In this document: positions 47,592-59,089 of the stretch, piece after piece
Position numbering within the stretch: the first letter of the stretch is position 1
Layout of the letters: each line of letters starts with the position of its first letter
Origin: Gnetum montanum
Lineage: Eukaryota > Streptophyta > Gnetopsida > Gnetales > Gnetaceae
Length of the DNA stretch: 61,916 nt
Direction of reading: 5' to 3'
NCBI GenBank assembly: GCA_015680685.1
Contig: MNCI01004788.1
Coordinates: forward strand, 251,825 to 313,740
Notes under the pieces: generated by a model
The model's input: only the letters and a program-made list of their open reading frames with translations
Database searches by the model: none
What the model was told of the DNA's origin: nothing
Translations under genes and position numbers: made by a program

Positions 47592-48960
47592 AGATGCTCA
47601 AATGCTAGCCGAAACCTCGATGGCTCCTACTAACCATGAGAATGTGCTCAATAGACTACTATAGATAAGGCAAGTCATGAAAAGACTTTTTGAAATCCCT
47701 AGTGATGTCACTAGAGTATAGTCTAAACTCATCACTACCAAACGAAAACTAATCATGGTAGAGACAATGGTAGAGCATGTAGAAAATGAAACTTTGAGAC
47801 AACAAGAAGAGCTTGCAACCCAGAGAGCTAAATGTAGAGATCCTACACAACTCATTGCACTAAAATAGATAAAATAGTTATGGACTGATTAAATGAATAG
47901 CTTGATTAAGCAAAATAAACAGATGGTAACAAAGAGAAAGTGGTATGAAACTCCTTTGTACTAAAAGCATAGACATATGCACATATTAAGGCACGTATGA
48001 TAGCATAAGAGGAAAATAAAAAACTTGCTACTAATAACATGAGGTTGACCACTATCAAAAAGTAGAAAAAATTTTAGAAGAGAGCATCCACCAATTAAGG
48101 GAATAATTGGTGAGGGTCAACCAAAACATGAGTTTTCTCACAAGAGGAAATCAAACCCTCTCAATATAGGAGGTACATGTCATCCAAAAAAAGCTAGCCA
48201 TTGAAATAAGTGCATGGCAAAATAAGACAAAGAAACATGAAAGGTTCAAGGAACACTTCCATGATCAAGTGAACATGTACAAGCAAATTAACAAGAAAGA
48301 TATCTAGATGACCAAAGCCAAAATCAACACCATGTCAGCATAGAATCCTAATTGGCAACCCATCTTAAATAGTTATGCCCTTGTCCATCAAGCAAAAGTG
48401 AAAAACAAAGACCTGCAAATCAAGGATCTGAAAGAACACATGGGGCCTCTATTATGCTAACTTAGCCATACTAATAGCAACTAGGCCCAAGAATGAGATA
48501 GAATAGCAAGTAGTGGAAACATATGCTCTGTATGAAAAAGAGTTTATGGATTGTAAAGATAATTTGTAGAAACTCCAAGTGGAAAAATTTGAACTAGAAG
48601 CATTGAAGGCTAGCTACCAAGGGTAAAAGGATGTAATAGCAAACTTGACTAGAATATTGAGAAATTTTCATGAACTATATGAAAAGGCTAGATTTTTTGA
48701 AGAAGAAAGGAGGTAGTTTGTAGCTTGGTATGTCAAGGTAAATTAGATGCTTTTGTAGTTGCTATGCCCATGGGATGTATTTGCTACATCAGACATTGCA
48801 TAACAAGCATGAATAGTACATGATCCAAGAATGGAAGAGAAGAAGCTTTAGGCACTCTCAAATCAATATATATTTTAGAAGCTTGATGACAAGGAGAAGC
48901 AACTAATGGAGGAGTGACTACCACTCAAAAATACATAAGGCTACATCAAGCTTTGCCAAA
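47587..48960 (+). pseudogene. Extra ORF of E, 3' part (coiled-coil region)
   Basis: NHENVLNRLL then FEIPSDVTRV and KLITTKRKLIMVETMVEHVE (47620-47790) align with C 22310-22560. The rest is Lys/Glu/Gln/Leu-rich with heptad-like runs, down to AWYVKVN-like sequence at about 48722-48745, equal to C near 21390-21410. Many stops are TAG or TAA at Gln-like positions. Confidence 0.78.
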
Positions 48961-49142
48961 ATTTTATTTTTGTTAAAGTTGGCATGTCATGTTTTGTGTC
49001 ATTTTTGTAAACACCACTATAGCATCTAAGAGTGATGTACATGGTAGTTAGTGTCTTGAAAATCTACCTTCTAATTTTGTAAGGAACTCTATCATCATTT
49101 TGTTTTAACTTGAGGATGAATTTTTAGTTGGTCATGGGGGTA
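48961..49142 (+). other. 3' end and polypurine tract of E
   Basis: A short noncoding stretch ends in the conserved ACTTGAGGATGAATTTTTAG-like sequence and the polypurine tract CATGGGGGTA (49133-49142). Confidence 0.8.
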
Positions 49143-50026
49143 TGATAAATCACATTTTTAGATGGCTAAGATATTGGTCATCCAATATTGGAGCACAGGC
49201 TACAATGTCAAATATCCAATATCATAGACAAGTGTATGCCTATAAATATGATACTTAGGAGCATAGTCCAAAAGTAAGTTTCATTCCATCCTTAGTGAAA
49301 TTTTGTTAGTTTTTTTCTTAATTTTAGCACTTAGCACTTAGTAGTGTATGCCTGTAGCGTGATGTTAAGTAATTGAATAGAGTCTTTATTCGAGTGGAAT
49401 GTAGTTGGATGCATTTAATGACTAGAAACAAAGATTGAGACTATTTTGCATCATTATAGCATCACTTAGATTTCTTTATTGTCTACTTAGACTAATGTTT
49501 ACTATTTTGACTTAGTATAACATTTATTGTTTCCCTAGTTATTGATTTACTTTCTAGGCACTTTACTATTACTGTTGTTAAGTGGAATGGATATGACTAC
49601 TTCTAAGAATTAAGTGTGATCGGTTGGTAATCTAGTATCATTATCATTTGGTTCACCCAATAATGAGATACTTTGTAATCCCAGTAAAATTTACATAAGT
49701 CCAAGATGTTTGCAGAGAATTAGGAATACATGTCCATTGCACTAGGCCAAATTAGATTCATTTAATTTTACATAGATTTAGAAACCACTTCATTGACCTT
49801 ATTTTCACTATGAGTAATATGGTCCTATAACATCAACACATCAAATAGCTCACCATGAGTTAAACCATATGTATTGATTTTAGTAGCTCACATGGGAAGA
49901 CAACGATTGCAAACTTAAACCAATTACTAGCATAACTACATTACCTTATCCATGAAATTTGATTGGGCTATGCATGAACACTCATATCTTGTATGATTGG
50001 GTGTTGGATTAGTTCACTGCTCATCA
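49143..50026 (+). repeat. 3' LTR of element E
   Basis: It begins TGATAAATCAC and ends CTCATCA. U3 sites are GATATT 49170, AATATT 49184, then AATGTC 49204, AATATC 49211 and AATATC 49218 (14- and 7-bp steps). The TATA box is at 49240-49250. It pairs with 1669-2576. Confidence 0.93.
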
Positions 50027-51093
50027 CCATCATAGTCATATTTTGTGAGTTTGTATTCTTAGAATTTGAGCTTTTGTGTTTGTAGTGTCAGCATAGCTTG
50101 GTGGCAAAAATGGGTAACTCCAACTTTTGGGTTCACAAGAGCATGCATCCTTTCAACAAGATTTGGAAGAAATTACACACAAGTTTCCATTTTGGTTACA
50201 AAAATATTGAATAGTAGTACATGCATTTTTATTTGATTTTCATGCCTATTTTTCTTAGTCATGTTACAACATGAAAAGATTACAAACAAGGAATCAAATA
50301 GACTGTATTAAAAATGGATTCTCTGATATATAATTATTTTTTATTGTGATTACAAAGAAGGGAATCAACATTTTGTATGAGGATTTGAGGTCTTGTGGAT
50401 ATGAGGATGTGCATGTAATGTGGTCTATTTTGATAGGAACTCAGATGAAAGTTGCTATTACTGGTGGTCGAAAAAATCAACATGGAAAATATGCAAAATT
50501 TTTGCAATAGGATTTTCATTACAGATTCCTTTCCTTGAAGGATGAATGAGAAGGCTACTTGCCAAAAAACATGGTTTGTCTAATGACCTGGCTCTATCAT
50601 TTTATGCATAAATGCATTATAATAACCTATTTTGTTAATCATATTCAAATGCAGTAGGGATGTAATTACAATTTTATCTCTTATTTTGAAACATTAAAAC
50701 ATTGAAGGTAGTTTCTTTTAGTTAAGCCAACATACTAAGGGTTAATTTGATTTATGCTTGCTAATCATGTTATCCTTATCTCTCAACTTAATTCATGCTT
50801 AATACACAAATTAGAGTAACATCAATTCTTTTTTAATTGCAAATTTTTTAAGGCTAAGCTAATATCATAGAAACAACTAGTGTAGTGTTTTACAACACAC
50901 AAAGCGATAATTTGATTAGTGCTTAATATACTCCCTAAAGTAGTATTTGAGATAGCTTGGTACATTAGGAATTTAAACATATTTGTAGATTATTTTTCTG
51001 ATATGTTCTTGACATTACATTTTTGCGTTGGCCATAAAAAATATCTATCATAGGATTTCTGAGAGGTAGGGTCAGTAGGTAATTGATACACAC
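50027..51093. other. Intron sequence of the receptor-kinase pseudogene left of its kinase exons
   Basis: Mostly unrecognised AT-rich sequence. A short plus-strand stretch at 50350-50510 reads LYEDLRSCGYEDVHVMWSIL without a stop and might be a gene fragment, but I cannot assign a family with confidence. Confidence 0.45.
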
Positions 51094-51233
51094 TAGTCAA
51101 AAGGCATTGTTTTAGTGAGGAGTTGAAGTAGGACAACGGAAAAATTATATATATCACTCTTTGTAGTGTACATTCCTGCCATGGCATGTTCAAGAGTGCT
51201 ATTCTTGAAAGAACTCAAGATATGCATAGGGAC
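51094..51233 (-). pseudogene. SRF receptor-kinase pseudogene, exon with kinase subdomains VIII-IX
   Basis: The frame shows HAMAGMYTTKSDIYNFSVVL and LQLLTKTMPFD, the APE/SDVYSFG region of plant kinases. An acceptor TTTGTAG ends at 51234. A GT donor follows position 51094. Phase 2 matches the exon starting at 1468. Stops and an indel lie in its first third (GPYAYLEFFQ), where APEF would be. Confidence 0.85.
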
Positions 51234-51320
51234 CTACAAATAAATTATGTAATGTCTATGTGTATTTGATTGTATCGAGATCCTATTGTAGGCATACTAT
51301 AAATATGAAAACTATAGCAC

Positions 51321-51456
51321 TTTGCACTCTACTCTAAGAGTACATGTGGCTACACTAGAGTCTCATAGATATTGGTAGAGATTATTGTCAAGTAAAATGT
51401 TTGCCGCCTTAAGGTTTTTATGCACGATAGAAGACATACAAACCTCATGTAGATAT
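51321..51456 (-). pseudogene. SRF receptor-kinase pseudogene, catalytic-loop exon
   Basis: [20 protein letters not shown] and LLD identify the kinase catalytic loop. The usual HRD is HKN, as in SRF-type atypical kinases that carry HKN or HRN. One stop lies in the following SDSG-like segment. Acceptor GTAG precedes 51456. Confidence 0.9.
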
Positions 51457-51551
51457 CTACCAAACAAAAATGCTATAGCCTATATTGTTGATCTCTTATG
51501 TAGAATAAATAAATGATATATTCAACAAGTTTTAACAAAAGCAAAACTCAT

Positions 51552-51823
51552 TATAGAGCCTTAGCTATGCTGAGTGTAATCTTCACATGACAATTCCAAG
51601 TCAATTTCTAGCTATTATCATCAACACCATGTAAGTTGTTTTCAAGATTTCCATTGCCATGGTATTCATAAACAAGCAAGTGTTGCCCATTTTTGATGGA
51701 ATAGCCAACAAGCTAAACAAGGTTCTCATGTCCTAATCATGATATATTGGCAACTACTTCTAGGAAAGCTTCATTAGAGTTGGTAGATAATGCCTAGCCC
51801 TCTATTTTCTTGATAGCCATAAT
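51552..51823 (-). pseudogene. SRF receptor-kinase pseudogene, N-lobe exon
   Basis: MAIKKIEG (beta-3 Lys), EAFLEVVANIS, LVGYSIKNGQHLLVYEYHGN and GNLENNLHG follow one another on the minus strand. Three in-frame TAG stops lie in this stretch. The acceptor TTTTTAG precedes 51823. Confidence 0.9.
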
Positions 51824-52657
51824 CTAAAAATTAACATAACCATGGTCATTAATAGACTTGTATGCTCTTAAGTATAAGACTGTAAGTGATATTCTAGGTT
51901 CCCTTTCCCAAGAACTCAAGAAAATATTTAATAGAAATAAAGTAAAAAACAAAATAAAGATAGAATCACAAAAAGCAAAGATAAATAAAGATGGAATCAA
52001 ATCAATTTCTTGGTTTGTTGGGTTATGGAATTCAAGATGTTAAGAGGCCTATTCCCTATTTCAAACTCTTCCAAACTTTAAATTTTTGAAAGGAAAATCA
52101 AATTCAAACTACTAGGTCCTAGGATTGAGGACTAATTCAACTATATTTTATTAAAATTTCCACTAAACTTCAAATTTGGGTTGAAAATGAAATTTTTTAG
52201 GGCATAGGGAATTAAAATGCAATTAAAATTGGAATTCTGGAATAGAGGAGTAGCTCAAATAACCTTTATTTAAATTATTAAGGATTTAGCATTGGGTAGC
52301 ATTGGATTTTACTCCAAAAAGCTAAAAATGGTATTGGTCTGACCTCCTATCATTAAAATAAAGTGTAGGATTTCAAGGACAAAAGCCATCTCATTAGCCA
52401 ATTTTTATGCTCACCAAGTTCCATACAATTTGGGTATTAAAATTAATATAAAGTTATTAAGAGTTGCACCAATGAATTCTTGAAAAAGTGGAATGCTGCA
52501 AACTATTAATAAAGAAAGAAAATGGATAACACATGATGCATGACCATCATGCGTTGGAAAAGAGGAATTCTCAGCAATATGCACAAATCAATGCTTGATA
52601 TAGCTACACAAATGCATAAATTTTAATGGTAAGTGTGCCTACCCAAATATGTTTTAC

Positions 52658-52879
52658 CTTTCTATTTGAAAATTTTCCTCTATAAAATTGTCTCGCCTTT
52701 CTGTCTCTGATCAAAATTTCTTAACTAAAGAAATTAGTTGCTACTAACAAATCTATCACAAAAGATGCTTTTGCACCTATGGGACTTTTGATCATGTTAC
52801 CAATAGATTCCCTCTCATCCACATTGTCACTATTACTTCTTGGAGGTAGCCTTTGTGACATAGAATTTGGTTGTCTTCT
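52658..52879 (-). pseudogene. SRF receptor-kinase pseudogene, juxtamembrane to glycine-loop exon
   Basis: RRQPNSMSQRLPPRSNSDNV, then SPIGAKASFVIDLLVATNFF, a TAA where Gln is usual, and RQFYRGKFSNRKV match the segment before the kinase N-lobe. The glycine loop is degraded. The donor AAG/GTAAAA is at 52658/52657. Confidence 0.85.
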
Positions 52880-53439
52880 CTTAATGTCATAAAAATTTAA
52901 AAAAGAGCATGTTCAACGAAAGTATTAATGTGTCATAAAAGGATAATGTAGTCTTAAAAAAGCTTCATACATGCTTTGCTCATAGTAGGAAATTATATGC
53001 ATTATTTCTATCATACTTAGGAGAGCATGAACTAATGAACAATATTCTAAGTTAATTAATCAAGAAAATGAAACAAACCTACTCATCCTTCATTCAACCA
53101 ACCAATTACAGGAATTTCATTATCTCAAAAAGGATAGACAAATTATGTTTGGATATGCAAATGTTCATAGGAATAATAATAAATAGGAATTTGTAATTTA
53201 GCAACGATATTGAAGGTAATAAAGATGAAAAATCCTTGATGACCACATGCCTCTTATGTGCAAGAATGCTTTACAAGTTCACTTTCAACTCAAGGGCGAA
53301 CAATAGTAGCATGTAAAAATAATTTTACAATGACCATAATTACAATAACTTGGTTTAGCAAACAAAGTTAGATTGTAGCTTTCTATTTTTGTTTGTTTAA
53401 AAAAGTGATCTATTTTTTATTGTGGGTTTGATAAGTCAG

Positions 53440-53612
53440 ATGAGGGAATTAAAAAAGTTAGTTGAAGAAGGGAAGATTAAGTATGTTGGACTTTTAGAAC
53501 CATCTACAGATACCATTAGAACAGCCCATGTTTTTCATCCTATCACAACTGTGCAGATAGAGTGGTCACTTTGGAGCAGAGACGTGAAGGAACATGTTAT
53601 TCCTACCTGCAA
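53440..53612 (+). pseudogene. Lone aldo-keto reductase exon, undamaged
   Basis: The plus frame reads [20 protein letters not shown], then [20 protein letters not shown] and [17 protein letters not shown], closely matching the middle of plant perakine-reductase/auxin-induced-type aldo-keto reductases (NADPH-dependent carbonyl reduction). GTCAG precedes the exon and a GT donor follows, so the borders look like splice sites. There is no stop or frameshift. No other exon of such a gene is visible within 700 bp on either side. It lies in an intron of the receptor-kinase pseudogene, on the opposite strand. It may be a captured gene fragment or an exon of a gene with very long introns. Confidence 0.8.
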
Positions 53613-54344
53613 GTGGTACATATTTCTTCAAATATTGTTGTCCTATTCTTTTCTTTTCTTTTTTAATCTTTATTGTAATATTTTACTTTCATTTTCTTTT
53701 TGTCCAATACCTTCATCAACTAAATCTTTCTTATCCACTAATATTTATGTCTCTTTGAAAAGTTGAATACTAAACAAAGGTGTTGTAAATTGGATTATGC
53801 TTGTGATAGTGGGAAGAGTCTACACTCTTAGCTTCCTATTGTTGTCTAGCATTATGCTAGGCATGCATACATCATGATAATGATGCATGGGGAGATTAAA
53901 AACATTTTTTACAATTTTTAAATTGGTAAAGGGTAGGGCCCATCGAGACATGGAAGCATGGTTGATGATTCCATGCATAAAAACATATAATTTGGCTTAT
54001 TTTTGCAATCCTAAGTTAGATTCTATAACCAATAGTAATAACAAGGATCTACATTGTTGCTTCACTGCCCATTGATTAATAATATAAATAATAAGCTAAC
54101 AACCATTTTCAAATAATGCAAAGGTAATTATATAAATAAAATAACACCTAGGAATAATAGATATCAAATACAAATGATGCATGCTCAAAATCTTCATAAA
54201 ATGAAATGAAGACAATGTTGGTAAAAGAAACTATACGTTCTGCGAACATCCACATGATTGATGTTGGACTATCATGGGACACAATGTTGACATTTGCAAC
54301 CACAATGATCTCTAAACATACAATGTGATAGCCAATGCAACCAC
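53613..54344. other. Intron sequence, no gene recognised
   Basis: AT-rich, with a short C/T-rich run after the aldo-keto reductase exon. The next aldo-keto reductase exon is not found here. Confidence 0.5.
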
Positions 54345-54600
54345 AAGCACTAGTATGATACTTCCATGTGGTATGCCCACTATTGCACCATCAAACAAGC
54401 CTTTTTTTTACCACCACTTTCATTTTTTTGTATTAGGATAGAAATTCTTTGTAGAAGGTGATTTAGCATGAAGGCTATCACTAGTATTATTGAGTTGACT
54501 GATTGCCTTTTGGGACAGAGAGGGTGCTTGATATGGAGGAGGTGCTTGATATAGAGGGGGTAGAGGACCAAGGCCAGGGCTCAAATTATTGCCTCCAATC
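54345..54600 (-). pseudogene. SRF receptor-kinase pseudogene, Pro-rich linker exon
   Basis: IGGNNLSPGLGPLPPLYQAP, PPYQAPSLSQ and, after a frameshift near 54410, GLFDGAIVGI match the SRF segment between the last LRR and the transmembrane helix. The acceptor-like CCAAG precedes 54600. One TGA stop is in frame before the frameshift. Confidence 0.85.
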
Positions 54601-54989
54601 TTGGAATAATAAAACCATAATTATACCATTACTATCATAGCCCACACATTTTTAATTTTTAATGTGATTTGAAATATATTCCTGGAAAACATACTTGAAT
54701 CTTGGATCAGAAGACAAGTGTGGTGATAGCAACCTAGTGAAATTATTATTTTGAATGTTCCTAAAAGCACATGAAGAAATAGCCGAACATTATTGAAATA
54801 GTTGCCATGACTGTGTATAGGACACCTAGAGAAATAAAGTTGGAAAAATACATAACTAAAAAATCAAGAGATTTGAAATGAAAATTATAAACACCATAAG
54901 TTGGCTACAATGTAACTACTATAGTGGTAGTCAGAAAGGTTGCTAGAGACCATCTCTAAACTTTTAGACAAAGTAGAGAAAAAGCAACA

Positions 54990-55281
54990 TTCTTAAAATT
55001 TTTAAGAGGGTGAACTTATAGATCTTTGATAGGAAGATAGTAGATAATGTTAAGTGGCCCACTCAGCTAATTATTTTGCAAATGTCTATCAAAACATAAT
55101 AAAAAACACTGAAACCCTCCAAAAAATAGTTTATACTAAATGTAATAAAAACACTAAAAGTAAAGGAGAGAAACAACAACCTAATTTATATATAGCATAG
55201 AAAACTTTGACAAAGACCTGAAACTAGGTGGAATGCCTTGTGAAAGTTTATTGAAGGATGGATCCTTGCAACATCATGTTT
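54990..55281 (-). pseudogene. SRF receptor-kinase pseudogene, LRR exon remnants
   Basis: The block at 55010-55085 reads LQNN, a TAG, then LSGPLNIIYYLPIKDL, the last LRR of SRF proteins. The block at 55190-55281 reads QGIPPSFRSLSKFS in one frame and LQGSI in another, a preceding LRR. More N-terminal LRR exons and the signal peptide were not found up to 56.1 kb. Confidence 0.7.
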
Positions 55282-55289
55282 TAATCATT

Positions 55290-56180
55290 TAGATCTAAAA
55301 ACAAAAAAAGGATGGTTTCTTTAAGGGAAATATAACCTCAAACTAAATAAATGTGCATACTTTGTTATTAAGATATTTATAAGAAGATTCATACTAATAA
55401 TATGGGCCAATATAAATGACATGAAAACTAAAACTTGAGTATTTTATATCAGCAATGTGAAGATTTTGTAATCCTAAGGTTCTACTGAATAGAGTTCAGT
55501 TTGGGTATTTCTTGACATAATTTATTTATACATCTACATGTTGTTAGTGTTGAAATTGATACAAGAAATATGCAGGAATCTCATCTTACCAACAAGCTAA
55601 ACCATATTTATGGGAAAGGATGTAACTTATCAATTCTTACAAACAAATTGGACCTCACTGATTCAAGAGAATGTGTCCTATCTAAGTGTATTGAAAAGAA
55701 AATCCTTGGATTACTAAATTTTGTCTTCATAAGATCTTTGACACTCCCTTTTCATTCTCATTATCAAATAACAAGATGCATAAAGGTAATTTCTATTCAT
55801 AGAAAAGGAGCATCCATTATATTTATATTAATAGATTGTTCACATGCTACAACACATCTTCATAACTGACACTGAAATTGATTTTTTATTGCATCCATGG
55901 ACCATCCATCTTCATTACAATATCCAAGATGCATAATAATTATGATAAATTTGTTAACATTTCTGAAGTGATACTCTTTTCCATGATAGTACAAGAAGAG
56001 AAAAATCTTGTAGAAGTGAACTAAATGAAAAGAAAATTTATTAGATGCAAATTGAAAGTGTAGTAGTACTCAAAAGTATTTTTAGATGTTTAACGGAATA
56101 AAGCTATTTATGATTGCTACATTAAGAAATTATATATCAACATGGCTTATACAACAATTATTACAAATCCCGTAGTAGCA
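55290..56180. other. Spacer, no gene recognised
   Basis: A 99-codon open frame on the plus strand (55570-55869) resembles nothing I know and has no supporting context. No LTR or PBS for the chromovirus to the right is seen. Confidence 0.45.
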
Positions 56181-56289
56181 TGTTGTAGCTAGTGATGCTT
56201 ATGTTCCCATGATCCTAGAAGTGGAAAGTGGTAGTGGTAGTGGAGGCTTAAGAGAATCAAATAGGCAACCTATCAATAGGGAATTAGTA

Positions 56290-57060
56290 GAGTAGTTTTG
56301 GAATTTGGGACCTCTTAAATTTTATGGAATTGAGGATCCCACTATAGCTATAGAATGGTTGGAGGAGGTTTGAAAGGCTTTTTATTTGATGGGATGTTCA
56401 TCAGTTCAGTAGACTTGCTTGTTAGTTTATCAATTAGTTGGTATTGCTCAACATTGGTGGATGATTAAAGAGCATGCCAAAGGATGGATTGGTCAAGAGG
56501 TGGCATGGGATGGTTTTATAGCATCTTTCAAAGGTTGTTATGTATCTACCCAATATGCATAGGCCAAGGAGGATCAGTTCTACTATTTGTATTAGGGTAG
56601 TTGGTCTATGCTGGAGTATGATTCTCATTTCTCTGAGTTGAGCAGTTATGTACCCTAGATGCAGATAGATTCTCAAGAACAAGTGAACAAGTTTATTCAA
56701 GGTTTGAGACTATCTTTAAAGGATCACCTATTACCTCTCAAATTGACTTCCTATGATGAAGCTAGAGTAGTAGCGATGGATTTAGAGAGAAGTTAGTAGG
56801 AAGATATAGCACGTAGAGAGAGGAGATAGGAGAAAAAGAGAGGATTGACATCTAGGGAGAGACATGGTGCCTCTAAGAAATCTATTGGTCATGGAGCAGA
56901 GCATCCAACACCCACTTGTGATCCTATTGTTGGAGCTAGTCATGGACCTATTTTTTGTTAGAGATGTGGGAAGCCTGGTAATTGTTAGAGGGATTGCCAA
57001 AATTTTTTTGCATGTGTGAAACTAGGGCATTAGGCTTAGGAGTGCCCAAAGAAGAAAGGT
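56290..57060 (+). pseudogene. gag: gag of the chromovirus
   Basis: LGPLKFYGIEDPTIAIEWLE, VYQLVGIAQHWWM and FIQGLRLSLKDHLLPLKLTS mark the gag core. Two knuckle-like motifs follow at 56958-57045 (RCGKPGN and CVKLGH-like). In the first, the His is replaced by Asn and the following aromatic by Cys. At least eight stops, mostly TAG. Confidence 0.85.
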
Positions 57061-57179
57061 AGTAGTGGAGGAGGTATAGGCCAAAGATAGCAACCTCTAG
57101 TTTAGGATGGACATGGAGCAATAGTCACATAGCTTGTAGGATGGGACTAGAGGACTCAAGGACAAGTGTATGCCTTAAC

Positions 57180-57700
57180 AAACTAACCTTTTGACATGCA
57201 GCCAAATTGAGAGATGGAGACAAGAGGTATGATTTTGTACTTTTCTATGTTGATTTTATTTGTTCTAGGTGCTAGCCATTCTATCATAGATCCTATGACT
57301 GCACATCATGTAGCTCTTTTATGCTATTCTCTACTGGGGGTCATGAAACTTGAGTTGATCAAGTGTGTATAGGTGTGCTAGTAGAATTGGAAGGTGTGCA
57401 ATGGGATAGTGATTTAGATGTTATGGATCTTGGGGTATATGATGTAATTTTGGGGATGGATTAGTTTTCTTAATTCAATGCTAGTTTGGACTATCAGCAA
57501 AAGCTCCTATGACTACAATTAGTTGATGATGCTCTGATTTAGATATAAACTCATCTGAGAATTGTGCAACTAGAGTTGGTCTCCTCTTGGATGTATTGTA
57601 GGATGCTTTGAAAAGGACATGAGTGCTTTGTGGCTACAATCTATAAAACAGATATGGTGGAGATACATCAAATTATTGTGGTTCATGAATTCTCTTATGT
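57180..57700 (+). pseudogene. pol: Protease region of the chromovirus
   Basis: MLILFVLGASHSIIDPMTAH at about 57245-57305 aligns with the retropepsin site, with the catalytic Asp-Ser-Gly triad changed to Val-Leu-Gly. The rest is broken by stops. Confidence 0.75.
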
Positions 57701-58970
57701 ATTCTAGTTAGAATTATTGGGTTTTCCACCAAGGTGAGAAATTGAGTTCAAGATCAAACTTAAACCTAGTATAGAGCCTATCTCAAAGGATCCACATAGA
57801 ATATCTTTTATAGAGCTAGTAGAGCTAAAGATTCAACTATAGGAATTGTTGCATAAAGGCCTTAGTTAACCTAGTGTATCATTGTGAGGTGCACTAGTGC
57901 TATTTATTAAAAAGAAGGATGGGGGTTTACGACTATGCAGATTCTAAGCAGTTAAACCAGGTGACTATGAAAAATAAATATCCTTTGCCATGCATTGATA
58001 TCTTGTTTGATCAACTTTGGGAAGCTCATGTATAGTTAAAGATTGATCTCAAGTCTCGTTATCATTAAGTGTGGGTTCATGAATAGGATTTGTCAAAGAC
58101 AACATTCAGAACATGGTATGGCAATTATGAGTTTTTGGTGCTATCCTTTGGGTTGACAAATGCACCAATAGTTTTTATGAACCTCATGAATAGTGTGATG
58201 TGGCCATTCCTAATGATCAATTGCATGTACAACACTTGCAAATAGTTCTACAGACTTTAAGGGTGTACCAAATATATGCTTAGCCATCCAAGTATTCATT
58301 TTTGCAATCAAAGATTTAGTTCTTACAAAATGTGGTGTCAGGAGTTGGTATCTCTATGGATCCTAGAAAGATTGTAGTCGTTCATGATTGGCATATGCTA
58401 CAATCAATAGTGGAGGTATGAAGCTTCTTGGAATTAGTAGGACATTATTGAAGGTTTGTGGAACATTTCTCTCACATAGAATCTCCTTTGACCCAATTGT
58501 TAAGGAAGGAGGCTAACTTTACTCGGGGCCCAACTTGTTAGGCTACATTTAAAGAGTTGAAGCATAGATTGGTAACTGATCTAGTGCTAATATCTCCTAC
58601 ACCAAGACATCCATATGATGTTAGTACTGATGCTTTAGGGGATGGATTTGGTTGTGTTGATGTAGGATGGACAAGTTGTGGCTTATGCATCCCATCAATT
58701 GAGGCCACATGAAACTAGATATTCCATGCATGATCTAGAGCTGGGTGTTGTGATCTTCTCATTGAAGATTTGGTAGCATTATCTATATGGGGAGTAGGTT
58801 ACTATTTGGACTGACCATAAGAGCCATCAATATCTTATGATTTAGCCATAGATAAAATTGTAATAACATAGATGTATGGAGTTGCTTGCTGATTTTGATT
58901 TCACTATTAAATATAGGCTTGGCAAGACTACTAAAGTAGTTGATGCATTGAGTAGGATGGCAAGTGAGAT
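57700..58970 (+). pseudogene. pol: RT and RNaseH of the chromovirus
   Basis: RT starts near 57760 (PSIEPISKDPHRI). After [20 protein letters not shown] (about 58155-58215) the sequence jumps to [17 protein letters not shown], so the segment with the catalytic YVDD/FIDD box is deleted at about 58215. RNaseH follows: HIESPLTQLLRKEANFTRGP, PRHPYDVSTDALGDGFG (58600-58650). Many stops. Confidence 0.85.
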
Positions 58971-59089
58971 TAATAACTTTACAATCAAGTCAGATTTGTA
59001 GGAGCAACAATGACATGACCCATGGTGTCAAGAATTGAGGCAACAAATTGCCTCTAATGTACCACTCTCTATAGATTGTCATGGAGTAT

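Larger units (their letters stand above)
1669..50026 (+). mobile_element. Element E: non-autonomous Athila-like LTR retrotransposon with extra ORF, the outer element of the nest
   Basis: Two plus-oriented LTRs of one subfamily bound it (1669-2576 and 49143-50026). Between them in order are a decayed PBS, gag, protease remains, post-pol noncoding sequence, an internal promoter-like module and the extra ORF in three pieces (7965-8439, 36765-37664, 47587-48960), then a polypurine tract. RT, RNaseH and integrase are absent, with the protease remnant followed directly by the post-pol AT-rich stretch. The first insertion block (8440-36764) removed about 450 bp of the ORF relative to element C. The second insertion (F) is clean. 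The possible target duplication (CCACA at 1664-1668, CCATC at 50027-50031) matches at only 3 of 5 bases. Confidence 0.8.
1115..55281 (-). pseudogene. SRF-type (STRUBBELIG-receptor family) LRR receptor kinase pseudogene, spanning almost the whole window
   Basis: SRF proteins are plasma-membrane LRR receptor kinases with an N-terminal LRR domain, a Pro-rich juxtamembrane linker, a transmembrane segment and an atypical kinase. All these parts except the N-terminal LRRs and the membrane segment can be recognised on the minus strand, in order, as separate exon-like blocks: LRR pieces near 55190-55281 and 55010-55085, linker 54345-54600, kinase exons 52658-52879, 51552-51823, 51321-51456 and 51094-51233, and final exons 1312-1468 and 1115-1216. 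The intron between 51094 and 1468 is about 49.6 kb and holds the nested retrotransposons. Phase agrees across it (phase 2 on both sides). Stops and indels occur in most exons, so a working product is unlikely. Retained introns mean it is not a processed copy. Family assignment is from recalled sequence patterns, not a search. Confidence 0.85.

Noticed and set aside
51094-52879. The receptor kinase as a functional gene
   Set aside because: Several in-frame stops and indels fall inside kinase exons, the glycine loop and the APE region are degraded, and N-terminal exons are missing.
55570-55869. A 99-codon plus ORF as a gene
   Set aside because: No recognisable motif, no relation to neighbours, and the length is compatible with chance in AT-rich sequence.
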